Of a stretch of DNA of 64,000 nucleotides, positions 25,322 to 33,984 are shown piece after piece. The stretch's first letter is position 1. Each line of letters begins with the position of its first letter. The DNA is from Simplicispira hankyongi (GTDB lineage Bacteria > Pseudomonadota > Gammaproteobacteria > Burkholderiales > Burkholderiaceae_C): positions 124,001-188,000 of the forward strand of contig NZ_QXJC01000007.1 of NCBI RefSeq assembly GCF_003570885.1, in the 5' to 3' direction. The notes under the pieces are model-generated. The model did no database searches. It saw only the letters and a program-made list of their open reading frames with translations, and had not been told where the DNA came from. A program made the position numbers and the translations under genes.

Positions 25322-26650
25322 TCAAGAATTGCAATCCGCCGCTTCACGGCGCTGCATTTTCTTGTCGGCCAGGTACTTGTCGCCAGCGGCCTTGACCATG
25401 GGCTTCAAGATCTGCTCGTCGGCCTGGTACCACTCGGGCGCGATGTTCCACTTGGCGCCGTCCCAGGTCTGGATGCGGGCCCAGCTCGAACCCATGTGGT
25501 CGGCGCAGCTGGTCGATACCGGCCGCATGATGCCGCCAAAGCCCATGGCATCAATCTTCTTCTGGTCGAGGTTGAGGTTCTCAAGCCCCCAGCGCACCTG
25601 CTCGCTGGTCATGACCTTGCCCTTGCCAAAACGCTCTTGCGCACGGCGCACGGCTTCCACGCCGAGCATCTGGATCATCACGCCGCGGGTGTACAGCACC
25701 GAGCCGACTTCGTCCTTGGGGCCCGTGCCCTGGCCCTTGTCCTGCACGTACTTCATGATGTCCTGGATGACCTTCTGGTCTTTGCCCGAGCCGTTGAGGG
25801 CGAGGGCGTGGTAGCCCTTGGCGCCCATGCCGACGTCGCGCACGTCAGGCTCGGCACCGGCCCACCAGACGCCGTACATCTTGTCGCGCGGATAGCCCGT
25901 GGCCTGCGCTTCCTTGAGCGCGGTGGAGTTCATCACGCCCCAGCCCCACAGCAGCACGTAGTCAGGACGGCTCTGGCGCACTTGCAGCCAGGTGGCTTTT
26001 TGCTCCACGCCAGGGGCGGTCACAGGGAGCAACTGCAGGTTGAAACCGTGCATCTTGGCTCGCTCTTCGAGCAGAGGAATGGGCTCCTTGCCGAACGGGC
26101 TGTCGTGGTACACGAGGGCGATTTTCTTGCCCTTGAGCTTGTCCATCCCGCCGAGCGACTTGCCGATGGATTGCAGGATGATGTCGGCGCCCGTCCAGTA
26201 GCTGCCCATCATTTCGAAGTTCCACTTGAACGCCATGCCGTCTGCGGACATCGACAGACCGTAGCCCACGGTCAGCAGCGGAATCTTGTCGGCAGGGGCC
26301 TTTTCCGTCAGCGCAAAGGTGATGCCAGTCGATTGCGGGTCGATCAGGCTGACGCCGGGATGGACCTTGAGGCGTTCGTAGCACTCGACGCCGCGGTCGG
26401 TGGCGTAGCCGGTTTCGCATTCCTCGAAGGTGAGCTTGACGCCGTTGATGCCGCCGTCGCGGGCGTTGATCATCTTCAGGTAATCCTGCTTGCCGTTGGC
26501 CCAGGGCGTGCCGTTGGGTGCGTAGGGGCCGGTGCGGTAGGAGAGCAGCGGGAAGAACTGCTCCTTCGCTTGCGCGAATGCGCTGGTGGACAGCGTCGCT
26601 GCCCCAGCGGCCACCACGGTGGCGGTGATCAAGAGTTTCGATAGCTTCAT
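25322..26650 (-). CDS. ABC transporter substrate-binding protein (Liv type)
   Basis: A 442-residue periplasmic binding protein. A Sec signal peptide is visible (MKLSKLLITATVVAAGAATL to SAFAQA, cleavage about residue 26). The mature part begins EQFFPLLSYRTGPYAPNG and includes VKLTFEECETGYATDRGVEC, as in ABC receptors fed to Liv-type permeases for organic acids rather than amino acids alone. AAGGAGACA before ATG 26650 is a strong ribosome-binding site. It lies between livM and livF in one operon. Ligand unknown; the two CoA ligases in the cluster suggest a carboxylic or aromatic acid. Confidence 0.92.
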   Translation of the reverse strand: MKLSKLLITATVVAAGAATLSTSAFAQAKEQFFPLLSYRTGPYAPNGTPWANGKQDYLKMINARDGGINGVKLTFEECETGYATDRGVECYERLKVHPGVSLIDPQSTGITFALTEKAPADKIPLLTVGYGLSMSADGMAFKWNFEMMGSYWTGADIILQSIGKSLGGMDKLKGKKIALVYHDSPFGKEPIPLLEERAKMHGFNLQLLPVTAPGVEQKATWLQVRQSRPDYVLLWGWGVMNSTALKEAQATGYPRDKMYGVWWAGAEPDVRDVGMGAKGYHALALNGSGKDQKVIQDIMKYVQDKGQGTGPKDEVGSVLYTRGVMIQMLGVEAVRRAQERFGKGKVMTSEQVRWGLENLNLDQKKIDAMGFGGIMRPVSTSCADHMGSSWARIQTWDGAKWNIAPEWYQADEQILKPMVKAAGDKYLADKKMQRREAADCNS

Positions 26651-26690
26651 GGATGTCTCCTTTAATGAAAGTGTTGAAGCACGGGGGGAA

Positions 26691-27767
26691 TCAATGCGGG
26701 AACGGCCAGAGCCGGAGCTTTTGCTTGCCCATGGACCACAGTTTGGCCAGACCATGGGGCTCGACGATCAGGAACCAGACGATCAGGCCGCCAAAGGTCA
26801 TGAGTTCGACGTGCGAGACCGTCGCGGTCGACAACTCGATACCCACCAGATCGCCCAGCGTAGGCAGCAGGCGACTGAGCGCAATCGGCAGGATGACGAT
26901 GAAGGCCGCGCCAAAGAAGCTGCCCATGACGGAGCCCAGGCCGCCAATGATCACCATGAACAGCAACCGGAACGACAGCTCGACCGAGAACGCTGCCGGC
27001 TCCCAGGACCCCAGGTGAATGAAGCCCCACAGCGCCCCGGCCATGCCGATGATGAAGGAGCTGACGGCAAAAGCGCTGAGCTTGGCGTACATGGGGCGAA
27101 TGCCGATCACGGCGGCGGCCACATCCATGTCGCGGATCGCCATCCATTCGCGGCCAATGGCACCGCGCACCAGGTTCTTGACCAGCAGGGCAATCACCGC
27201 CAGCAGTGACAGGCAGAACAGGTAGCGGGCCATGGGCGAATCGAGCGCCATGCCGAGCACTTTGAGGTTGTTGACGGAGACTGAGCCCGAAGGCGAATCG
27301 TTGGTGAACCACTGGATGCGCAGGAACATCCAGTCGCTGAAGAACTGCGCGGCCAGCGTCGCCACCGCCAGGTACAGGCCCTTCACACGCAGACTCGGCA
27401 GGCCAAAGAGGATGCCGAAGAACATGGCGCACAGGCCGCCCAGAATGAGCGTGGGAATCAGCGGCAGCCCCGGGATGCGCGCGTAGAAGTTGTAGGCGCC
27501 ATACGCCCCCACCGCCATGAAGGCGGCCGACCCCAGCGAGATCTGGCCGCAGTAGCCCACCAGCACGTTCACGCCCAGCGCAGCGAGCGACATGATGACG
27601 AACGGGATCAGGATGGAGGTGTAGAGGTACTCGCTGGCAAACAGCGGCACGCCAACGAAGGCGACCGCCAGCAGCAGGCCGATGGCGATGCGATCCTGTG
27701 CAATCGGGAAAATCTGCTGGTCGGAGCGGTAGCTGGTCTTGAACTGGCCGTTTTCGCGGTAGAGCAT
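26691..27767 (-). CDS. livM: Liv-type ABC transporter permease LivM
   Basis: A 358-residue inner-membrane permease with about nine or ten hydrophobic segments. The core GYCGQISLGSAAFMAVGAYG and the EAA-like cytoplasmic loop IGREWMAIRDMDVAAAVIGI are typical of LivM. It forms the translocation channel with LivH. It lies 40 bp upstream of the binding-protein gene and 124 bp downstream of livH, the gap carrying three hairpins. Confidence 0.93.
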   Translation of the reverse strand: MLYRENGQFKTSYRSDQQIFPIAQDRIAIGLLLAVAFVGVPLFASEYLYTSILIPFVIMSLAALGVNVLVGYCGQISLGSAAFMAVGAYGAYNFYARIPGLPLIPTLILGGLCAMFFGILFGLPSLRVKGLYLAVATLAAQFFSDWMFLRIQWFTNDSPSGSVSVNNLKVLGMALDSPMARYLFCLSLLAVIALLVKNLVRGAIGREWMAIRDMDVAAAVIGIRPMYAKLSAFAVSSFIIGMAGALWGFIHLGSWEPAAFSVELSFRLLFMVIIGGLGSVMGSFFGAAFIVILPIALSRLLPTLGDLVGIELSTATVSHVELMTFGGLIVWFLIVEPHGLAKLWSMGKQKLRLWPFPH

Positions 27768-27809
27768 GGTGGTTCTCTCAATAATCTTTTAGCTACGACA
27801 CGCTTCGCT

Positions 27810-27880
27810 TAACTTTGCTTTGCAAAGTTAGTCTTCGCTGAAAGCTCATCCTTCGCCTGCGGCGAAGAAGCCTTCGGCTT
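27810..27880. repeat. three consecutive hairpins between livH and livM
   Basis: TAACTTTGC (27810-27818) pairs with GCAAAGTTA (27822-27830); CTTCGCC (27851-27857) with GGCGAAG (27861-27867); AAGCC (27868-27872) with GGCTT (27876-27880). All have three-base loops and perfect stems. Located inside the operon, they may limit readthrough or stabilise the upstream livH message; none has a following T-run on the minus strand. Confidence 0.75.
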
Positions 27881-27891
27881 GATCGCGTACT

Positions 27892-28821
27892 TCATACGCG
27901 ATCGATGATCTTTTCTCCGAAGAGCCCCTGCGGCCGGAACAGCAGGAACACCAGGGCGAGTACGTAGGCAAACCAGATTTCAATGCCACCGCCCACGTAC
28001 GGGCCCAGATACACCTCCGAGAGCTTTTCGCCCACGCCAATGATCAGGCCGCCGATGATGGCGCCGGGCACCGAGGTCAGGCCTCCAAGAATGACGACGG
28101 GCAACGCGCGCAGGGCAATCGTGGTGAGCGAGAACTGCACGCCCAGCTTGGAGCCCCAGATCATTCCGGCGACGAGCGCCACGGCACCCGCCACGCACCA
28201 CACAATGACCCAGATGCGGCCCAGCGGAATGCCGATGGATTGCGCTGCCTGGTGGTCGTCGGCGACCGCGCGCAGCGCACGGCCTGTCTTGGTTTTCTGG
28301 AAGAAGACGGTTAGCGCAATGACCAGCGCTGCGGCGATGCCTGCGGCGATGACATCCTCCTGGTTCACCAGAATGCCGCCAGGAAACACCTTGTCGAACA
28401 GGAACACCGGGTCCTTGGGCATGCCGATCTCGATGGGGTAGATGTCGCTGCCAAACATGCTTTGGCCCAGGCCTTCGAGGAAGTAGGCGATGCCCAGCGT
28501 TGCCATGAGCAGCGTGGCGCCCTCCTGGTTGACCAGGTGGCGCAGCACCAGGCGCTCGACCAGCCAGGCGACGATGAACATCAGCACACCGGCGAAGACG
28601 AAGGCCGCAATATTGGCCAGCACCGGGTTGGCAATACCCGTCCAGCCGGGGAACCATTCGGCAAAACGCGCCATGGCCAGGGCGGCAAACAGCACCATGG
28701 CGCCTTGGGCAAAGTTGAACACGCCGGAGGCCTTGTAGATGAGCACAAAGCCGAGCGCGACGAGTGAATACAGCATGCCTGCCATCAGGCCGCCGATCAG
28801 GGTTTCGAGAAAAAATGCCAT
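27892..28821 (-). CDS. livH: Liv-type ABC transporter permease LivH
   Basis: A 309-residue inner-membrane permease with about eight hydrophobic segments. LIYKASGVFNFAQGAMVLFA and GRALRAVADDHQAAQSIGIPLGRIW (the loop that contacts the ATPase) identify LivH, and VILGGLTSVPGAIIGGLIIGVGE is the conserved C-terminal part. It is encoded 29 bp after livG, in the same operon. Confidence 0.93.
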   Translation of the reverse strand: MAFFLETLIGGLMAGMLYSLVALGFVLIYKASGVFNFAQGAMVLFAALAMARFAEWFPGWTGIANPVLANIAAFVFAGVLMFIVAWLVERLVLRHLVNQEGATLLMATLGIAYFLEGLGQSMFGSDIYPIEIGMPKDPVFLFDKVFPGGILVNQEDVIAAGIAAALVIALTVFFQKTKTGRALRAVADDHQAAQSIGIPLGRIWVIVWCVAGAVALVAGMIWGSKLGVQFSLTTIALRALPVVILGGLTSVPGAIIGGLIIGVGEKLSEVYLGPYVGGGIEIWFAYVLALVFLLFRPQGLFGEKIIDRV

Positions 28822-28850
28822 GGTGGTAAGTGCTCCGGCGCGTCTTGTCG

Positions 28851-29636
28851 TTAGTGGCTGGTGCCGAGGTAGGCGGCAATGACGTCTTCGCTGTTGCGCA
28901 CGGCTTCGGGCTCGCCGTCGCCGATCTTCTTGCCATAGTCAAGCACCACGACGCGGTCGGAGATGTCCATCACCACGCCCATGTCGTGCTCGATGAGCAC
29001 GATGGTCGTGCCGAACTCGTCGTTCACGTCAAGGACGAAGCGGCACATGTCCTGCTTTTCTTCCACATTCATGCCGGCCATGGGCTCGTCGAGCAGCAGC
29101 ACCTGCGGCTCCATGGCGAGCGCCCGGCCCAGGTCCACGCGTTTTTGCAGGCCGTAGGGGAGCTGGCCCACCGGGGTTTTGCGATGTGCCTGGATTTCCA
29201 GGAAGTCGATGATGTGTTCGACGAACTCACGGTGGGCGATTTCCTCGCGCTCGGCAGGCCCGATGCGCAATGCCTGCATCAGGATGTTGCTTTTGATCTT
29301 GAGATTGCGGCCGGTCATGATGTTGTCGATCACGCTCATGCCCTTGAACAGCGCCAGGTTCTGGAAGGTGCGGCCAATGCCCATCTCGGCCACCTGGCGC
29401 GAATTCATGTGTGAGAAGGTCTGGCCGCGAAAGGTGATGGAGCCTTGCTGCGGCGTGTAGACGCCATTGATGCAGTTGAGCATCGAGCTCTTGCCGGCGC
29501 CGTTGGGCCCGATGATGGAGCGGATCTCGTGCTCGCGCACGTCGAAGGAAATGTCGGTCAGCGCGTTGACGCCGCCAAAGCGCAGGCTGATGTTGTTCAC
29601 ATCCAGCACGACATCGCCGATCTTCTTGTGGTTCAT
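28851..29636 (-). CDS. livG: branched-chain amino acid type ABC transporter ATPase LivG
   Basis: A 261-residue ATPase. Walker A is IGPNGAGKSSMLNCI, a GRTFQNLALFKGMSV Q-loop follows, the signature region is slightly atypical (LPYGLQKRVDLGRALAM instead of LSGGQQ), and Walker B is VLLLDEPMAGMNVEE. The LPYGLQKR variant is common in LivG. It starts 10 bp after the acyl-CoA ligase stop, showing that ligase and transporter genes are one transcription unit. Confidence 0.93.
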   Translation of the reverse strand: MNHKKIGDVVLDVNNISLRFGGVNALTDISFDVREHEIRSIIGPNGAGKSSMLNCINGVYTPQQGSITFRGQTFSHMNSRQVAEMGIGRTFQNLALFKGMSVIDNIMTGRNLKIKSNILMQALRIGPAEREEIAHREFVEHIIDFLEIQAHRKTPVGQLPYGLQKRVDLGRALAMEPQVLLLDEPMAGMNVEEKQDMCRFVLDVNDEFGTTIVLIEHDMGVVMDISDRVVVLDYGKKIGDGEPEAVRNSEDVIAAYLGTSH

Positions 29637-29646
29637 GGTTGCGGTC

Positions 29647-31593
29647 TCAGGCGGCTGTTTTCACCGGGGCGAATGTTTTGGTGTCCGAGATCTTGAGCGT
29701 GGCGCTGACGCTGCCCGTGCGGCCATCCTCGAACTTGACCTGGGTTTCAATGTATTGCTCGCTCTTGCCGGAATAGAGGGCATCGACGAGCACGCCGTAC
29801 TTCTCGGCGATGAAGCCGCGGCGGACCTTGTTGGTGCGGGTCAGCTCGCCGTCGTCGGCATCGAGCTCCTTGTGCAGGACAAGGAAGCGGCTGACCTGGC
29901 TACCGGCGAGCAAGGTGTCGGTGGCCAGGTCGGCATTGACCTTTTCCACGCACCCCTTGATCAGTTCGTACACCTCGGGTTTCTGCGCCAGATCGGTATA
30001 GCCGGCGTACGGGAGGTTGCGCCGCTCGGCCCAGTTGCCCACCGCGTCGAAGTCGATATTGACCATCACGCACACCTTTTCGCGCCGGTCGCCCAGGGCC
30101 ACCACTTCCTTGATGTGGGGGAAAAACTTGAGCTTGTTCTCCACGTACTTGGGCGCGAACATGGCGCCGTCGTTGGCGCCGCCCTGGATGCGGCCGACAT
30201 CTTTCACGCGGTCGATGATCTTCAGATGCCCATGCGCATCGAGAAAACCGGCGTCGCTGGTGTGGTACCAGCCGTCTGCCGTGAGTACCTCGGCCGTGGC
30301 TTCGGGGTTCTTGTAGTACCCCTTGAGCAGGCCGGCCGACTTGACCAGGATTTCACCGTTGTCGGCCACCTTGATCTCGACGCCGCGAATCGGCACCCCC
30401 ACGGTGTCGGCCCGGGCCTGGTTGTCGGGTTGCAGGCAGACGAACACGGCGGTCTCGGTGGAGCCGTAGAGCTGTTTGAGGTTGATGCCAATGGAGCGAT
30501 AGAAACTGAACAGATCGGGGCCGATGGCTTCGCCTGCGGTGTAGGCCACGCGTACGCGTGAGAAACCCAGGTTGTTGCGCAGTGGCCCGTAGACCAGCAG
30601 GTTGCCCAGCGCGTACTTCAGGCGGTCCCAGGCCCCCACGGGTTGGCCGTCCATCAAGGCCGGCCCTACGCGTTGCGCCAGTGCCATGCAGGCGGCAAAC
30701 ATCTTGCGCTTGATGAGGCCTGCGTCCTCCATGCGAATCGTCACGCTGGTCAGCAAACCTTCAAAAATACGCGGCGGTGCAAAGTAGTACGTGGGCCCAA
30801 CCTCCTTCAGGTCGATGGAGACGGTGCTGGCCGACTCCGGGCAGTTCACCACGTAGCCACAGGCCAGCCACTGCGCGTAGCTGAAGATGTTCTGGCCAAT
30901 CCAGGCCGGCGGCAGGTAGGCCAGCACCTCCTCGCTGCTCGTGAGCTTGTCGAACTCGGCGCCGGCCGAGGCGCGGTCGAGCAAGGTGGCGTGCGTGTGC
31001 ACCACGCCCTTGGGGTTGCCTGTCGTCCCAGAGGTGAAGAACATGGCGGCCACCTCTTCGGGGCTCGCTTTGGCGACCGTCTCGCGGAACCACGCCGGGT
31101 GCGCTGCGGCAAACTGCGCGCCTGCAGCCATCAGCGCTTCAATGTCCTGCAGGCCGTCTTCGCTGTACTTGCGCAGGCCGCGCGGGTCGTCGAACCAGAT
31201 GCGGGTCAGCAGCGGGCAGCGGTCGCGAATTTCCAGCAGCTTGTCAACCTGCTCCTGGTCTTCGACCATGGCAAAACGCACTTCAGCGTTGGTCAGCGGG
31301 AAAATGCATTCGGCGGCCACGGCATCCTGGTACAGCGGCACAGGAATGGCGCCCACGGTCTGAATTGCCAGCATGGTGGCGTAGAGGCGCGGCCGGTTCG
31401 AGCCGATGACCACCATGTGCTCGCCGCGCTGCAGACCCGCCTGCTGCAGGCCGGCCGCCACTTTTTCCACCAGTCTGGCCAATTGGGACCAGGAGTGCGT
31501 TTGCCAGATACCGTATTCCTTTTCGCGCAGCGCAGGTGCGTCGGCGCGCTCAGCGGCGTGCTGGAGTAGCAATTGCGGAAACGTGCGGTTCAT
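29647..31593 (-). CDS. AMP-dependent acyl-CoA synthetase (long-chain type)
   Basis: A 648-residue adenylate-forming enzyme. The P-loop FFTSGTTGNPKGVVHTHATL, QLYGSTETAVFVCLQPD and WYHTSDAGFLDAHGHLKIIDRVKD are the core ANL motifs; length and N-terminus fit long-chain acyl-CoA synthetase relatives. It would activate an imported acid to its CoA ester at the cytoplasmic face. It is the first gene of the operon with livGHM, the binding protein, livF and the PaaK-like ligase. A TGTC-N8-GACA site lies about 100 bp upstream of its start. Confidence 0.92.
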   Translation of the reverse strand: MNRTFPQLLLQHAAERADAPALREKEYGIWQTHSWSQLARLVEKVAAGLQQAGLQRGEHMVVIGSNRPRLYATMLAIQTVGAIPVPLYQDAVAAECIFPLTNAEVRFAMVEDQEQVDKLLEIRDRCPLLTRIWFDDPRGLRKYSEDGLQDIEALMAAGAQFAAAHPAWFRETVAKASPEEVAAMFFTSGTTGNPKGVVHTHATLLDRASAGAEFDKLTSSEEVLAYLPPAWIGQNIFSYAQWLACGYVVNCPESASTVSIDLKEVGPTYYFAPPRIFEGLLTSVTIRMEDAGLIKRKMFAACMALAQRVGPALMDGQPVGAWDRLKYALGNLLVYGPLRNNLGFSRVRVAYTAGEAIGPDLFSFYRSIGINLKQLYGSTETAVFVCLQPDNQARADTVGVPIRGVEIKVADNGEILVKSAGLLKGYYKNPEATAEVLTADGWYHTSDAGFLDAHGHLKIIDRVKDVGRIQGGANDGAMFAPKYVENKLKFFPHIKEVVALGDRREKVCVMVNIDFDAVGNWAERRNLPYAGYTDLAQKPEVYELIKGCVEKVNADLATDTLLAGSQVSRFLVLHKELDADDGELTRTNKVRRGFIAEKYGVLVDALYSGKSEQYIETQVKFEDGRTGSVSATLKISDTKTFAPVKTAA

Positions 31594-31694
31594 GGTGGTC
31601 CTTGTTCGGTGTGCGCATGGGGGAGTGCACGGGCGTCGACTGCATTTGCAGCGCGCTATGGAAAGGAATGTTAGGACTCGCTTTGACGCTTTTT

Positions 31695-31713
31695 TGTCTT
31701 TTTGACGACAATT
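31695..31713. promoter_or_regulatory. candidate Crp/Fnr-type operator upstream of the acyl-CoA ligase operon
   Basis: TGTC (31695-31698), eight bases, GACA (31707-31710), then ATT. It matches 16 of 19 positions of the site at 33056-33074 beside the Crp/Fnr regulator gene. It is 102 bp before the ligase start codon, on the upstream side. Confidence 0.55.
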
Positions 31714-31802
31714 ACCGGGAAAACACTCATGGGGTTAAACCCGTACGCGTGTGCAGGGCAGCCAAAACCGGTGGCCTTTGCCGTGCACGGATTACATGCC
31801 CC

Positions 31803-32984
31803 TCAACGAATGAAGCGTCCTCCCGGCCCCACCAGCGTCAGTTCCACGAAGTGCGAGGCGCTGTTCTCGGGCGCCGTGGCGTTGATGTCGAAGCCACCCA
31901 GGTCGAGTTTGCGCAGCGTCCAGGTCGCGTCGATGAACGCTGTGCGCGTCGGGTTGCGCCCCGTGCGCTGCAGCGCCTCGAGAAACACGCGGGCGTTGAT
32001 GTAGCCCTCCAAGGCCAGGTGCGAAGGCTCTGCCGTCGCGCCTATGGCTTTCCAAGCCTGCTGGAAATCGCGTACCACGGGTACCACGGCGTTGCCCGGC
32101 AGCGGCACGACCTGGGAGATCGCCATGCCGCGTGCGTTATCCCCTAGCGCTTTGATGTTGGCGGAGGTGCCCAGCACGGAGAGGGCGTACATGGTGACGC
32201 CCCGGCGCAGCGGGTGGAAGGCTTTGGCGAATTCCAGTGCCGGCTTGCCTGCCAGACCCAGGAGCACCGCTTCCGGGTTGCCTTCCGAGAGCGTGCGTGC
32301 GGCCGCTGCCGCGTCTGAGGCATCGTTTTCCACGGTGGCCGCCTGGGGGCTGGGCAGTTTGGCTGCCGCCACGGCCCGCTGCACGCCGGCCAGCACTTCC
32401 TTGCCGAAAGCGTTGTTCTGCCAGGCAATGCCAATGCGCTTGATGCCCAGTGTGGCCAGGTGCTGTACGGCCTTTTCGGCCTCGTCGGCGTAGCTGGCGC
32501 GGATGTTGAAGACATTGCGCGCACCGGCCACGTGGCTGACCTGGCCACCAGTGAACGGCGCAAAAAACGGGATACCCGATTCGATCACCTTGGGCATCAT
32601 CGCGCCGACCATGGGCGTGCCCATGCAGTTGAACAGCGCAAAACACGCGGGGTCGGCAAGAAATTTGTCGATATTGGCCAGCGAACGGGGGATTTCGTAA
32701 CCATCGTCCAGCGTGACCAATTCAATCTTGCGCCCGTTCACGCCGCCGCGTGTGTTGGCCGCGGCAAAGGCGGCTTGCGCGCCCAGGTGCATGGCCGACC
32801 CAAGGTCGCCCAGCGGCCCGGTCAGCGCGGTGGATTGGCACAGCTTGAGGCTTCCCTCCTGGGCCTGGGCAACCGGCAGGCCCAGCCAGGGCAGGGCCAA
32901 GGCGCCTGCCAACAGGCGACGGCGCGGCAAACCAGTTGCCATTCGGCGGGCGGCGGAAGAAGTCGCTGGAGGGGCTTGGGTCAT
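31803..32984 (-). CDS. ABC transporter substrate-binding protein with Tat-like signal
   Basis: A 393-residue Liv-type periplasmic binding protein. The N-terminus has twin arginines before a hydrophobic stretch (LPRRRLLAGALALPWLGLPV), so export by the Tat or Sec route is likely, with cleavage after VAQA. The mature part starts LKLCQSTALTGPLGDLGSAM and has KIELVTLDDGYEIPRS, a Peripla_BP fold. Start ATG 32984 is preferred to 33032. It is separated from the ligase operon by 209 bp and is divergent from the Crp/Fnr regulator, whose putative operator sits in the shared 119-bp promoter region. It is a second receptor that could feed the same permease. Confidence 0.9.
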   Translation of the reverse strand: MTQAPPATSSAARRMATGLPRRRLLAGALALPWLGLPVAQAQEGSLKLCQSTALTGPLGDLGSAMHLGAQAAFAAANTRGGVNGRKIELVTLDDGYEIPRSLANIDKFLADPACFALFNCMGTPMVGAMMPKVIESGIPFFAPFTGGQVSHVAGARNVFNIRASYADEAEKAVQHLATLGIKRIGIAWQNNAFGKEVLAGVQRAVAAAKLPSPQAATVENDASDAAAAARTLSEGNPEAVLLGLAGKPALEFAKAFHPLRRGVTMYALSVLGTSANIKALGDNARGMAISQVVPLPGNAVVPVVRDFQQAWKAIGATAEPSHLALEGYINARVFLEALQRTGRNPTRTAFIDATWTLRKLDLGGFDINATAPENSASHFVELTLVGPGGRFIR

Positions 32985-33022
32985 GGCAGAAAAAGTGGAA
33001 GGGTGGCGGCAGTGCGCCAGTT

Positions 33023-33037
33023 GCGCCATCATGGCGC
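33023..33037. promoter_or_regulatory. 15-bp palindrome in divergent promoter region
   Basis: GCGCCAT (33023-33029), C, ATGGCGC (33031-33037): a perfect 7-bp inverted repeat around one base, between the binding-protein gene and the Crp/Fnr gene. It could be a second regulator site; no known consensus is matched. Confidence 0.4.
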
Positions 33038-33055
33038 CATACCCTGTCGCTGAAC

Positions 33056-33074
33056 TGTCGTTTTCCCGACAATT
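33056..33074. promoter_or_regulatory. candidate Crp/Fnr-type operator in divergent promoter
   Basis: TGTCG (33056-33060), six bases TTTTCC, CGACA (33067-33071), with outer AA/TT also symmetric. Five-base half-sites around six bases are the geometry of Crp/Fnr family sites. It lies 30 bp before the regulator start and 72 bp before the divergent binding-protein start. Confidence 0.6.
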
Positions 33075-33103
33075 GGCCTCGTGGTATTCCCCAGCCGCTC
33101 TCC

Positions 33104-33820
33104 ATGAACCACGATCTTTCGCTCCACCACCGCCGCCGCCTGCCGACTCGCGAGGAACTCGCGGGCATTCCCTGGCTGCAACTGCTGTCCCCTGAGGAGC
33201 GCGAGCGCGCGGTGGCGGCGCTGCTGGTGGGCGATGCGCTGCCTGGCGACCATGTCTGCCGCAACGGGCGCAACGTGACTTACTGGTTCGGCGTGGTGGA
33301 AGGCCTGCTCAAAATGAGCAACGACAACGCAGATGGAAGCACCGTGACCTTTGCCGGACTGCCGCCTGGCGGCTGGTTTGGCGAGGGCACCGCCATCAAG
33401 CGCGAGCCCTACCGGTACAACGTCCAGGCGCTGCGCAAGAGCACGGTGGCGGGGCTGCCCATCGACACCTTCCACTGGCTGCTGGACCATTCCATAGGCT
33501 TCAACCGCTTCGTCATGCACCAGCTCAACGAGCGGCTGGGCCAGTTCATTGCGGCGCGCGAAATCGACCGTTTGGGCAATTTGAATGCGCGTGTGGCGCG
33601 CAGCCTGGCGGCCCTTTTCAATCCCGTGCTGTATCCCGGTGTTGGCCAAGTGCTGCGCATTACGCAGCAGGAACTGGCGTACCTGGTCGGACTCTCGCGC
33701 CAGCGGGTGAACGAGGCACTGGCAGCGCTGCAGGCGCAGGGCGCCATCCGGGTCGAATATGGAGGGCTGCGCGTGCTGGACCTGGAGGCCTTGCGCTTCA
33801 CCCTTGCCGAGGGCGGCTAA
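33104..33820 (+). CDS. Crp/Fnr family transcriptional regulator
   Basis: A 238-residue regulator with an N-terminal cyclic-nucleotide-binding-like domain (about 40-145; GDHVCRNGRNVTYWFGVVEGLLKMS, LPPGGWFGEGTAIKREPYRY) and a C-terminal winged-helix domain (about 165-225) whose recognition helix is ITQQELAYLVGLSRQRVNEALAAL. No FNR-type cysteine cluster is seen, so it is unlikely to sense oxygen through an Fe-S centre. ATG 33104 is chosen; upstream frame is not conserved. It is divergent from the second binding-protein gene and is the obvious candidate to control the acid-uptake cluster. Confidence 0.9.
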   Translation: MNHDLSLHHRRRLPTREELAGIPWLQLLSPEERERAVAALLVGDALPGDHVCRNGRNVTYWFGVVEGLLKMSNDNADGSTVTFAGLPPGGWFGEGTAIKREPYRYNVQALRKSTVAGLPIDTFHWLLDHSIGFNRFVMHQLNERLGQFIAAREIDRLGNLNARVARSLAALFNPVLYPGVGQVLRITQQELAYLVGLSRQRVNEALAALQAQGAIRVEYGGLRVLDLEALRFTLAEGG

Positions 33821-33884
33821 GCACCCACGCCGGGTCGGCGATTTGCGGTGCCTGGAGGCAGTGTGAGCGCTGAAAAAATTGATG

Positions 33885-33932
33885 AAAATGGCCAATAGGG
33901 CATATACAATAAGCGCTTATAGCTATAGTAAT
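33885..33932. repeat. dispersed AGCGCTT-type repeat, copy 6
   Basis: GGCCAATAGGGCATATACAA followed by TAAGCGCTTATAGCTATAGT, downstream of the Crp/Fnr gene. The left half is degenerate. Confidence 0.7.
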
Positions 33933-33984
33933 AATAGTAATCATGACGGCGTGGAGCCCCGTGGGGTGTGCTACAAACCGTGTC

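Noticed and set aside
24123-25814. 563-residue plus-strand frame over livF and the binding-protein gene
   Set aside because: Antisense to two clear genes and lacking any family motif.
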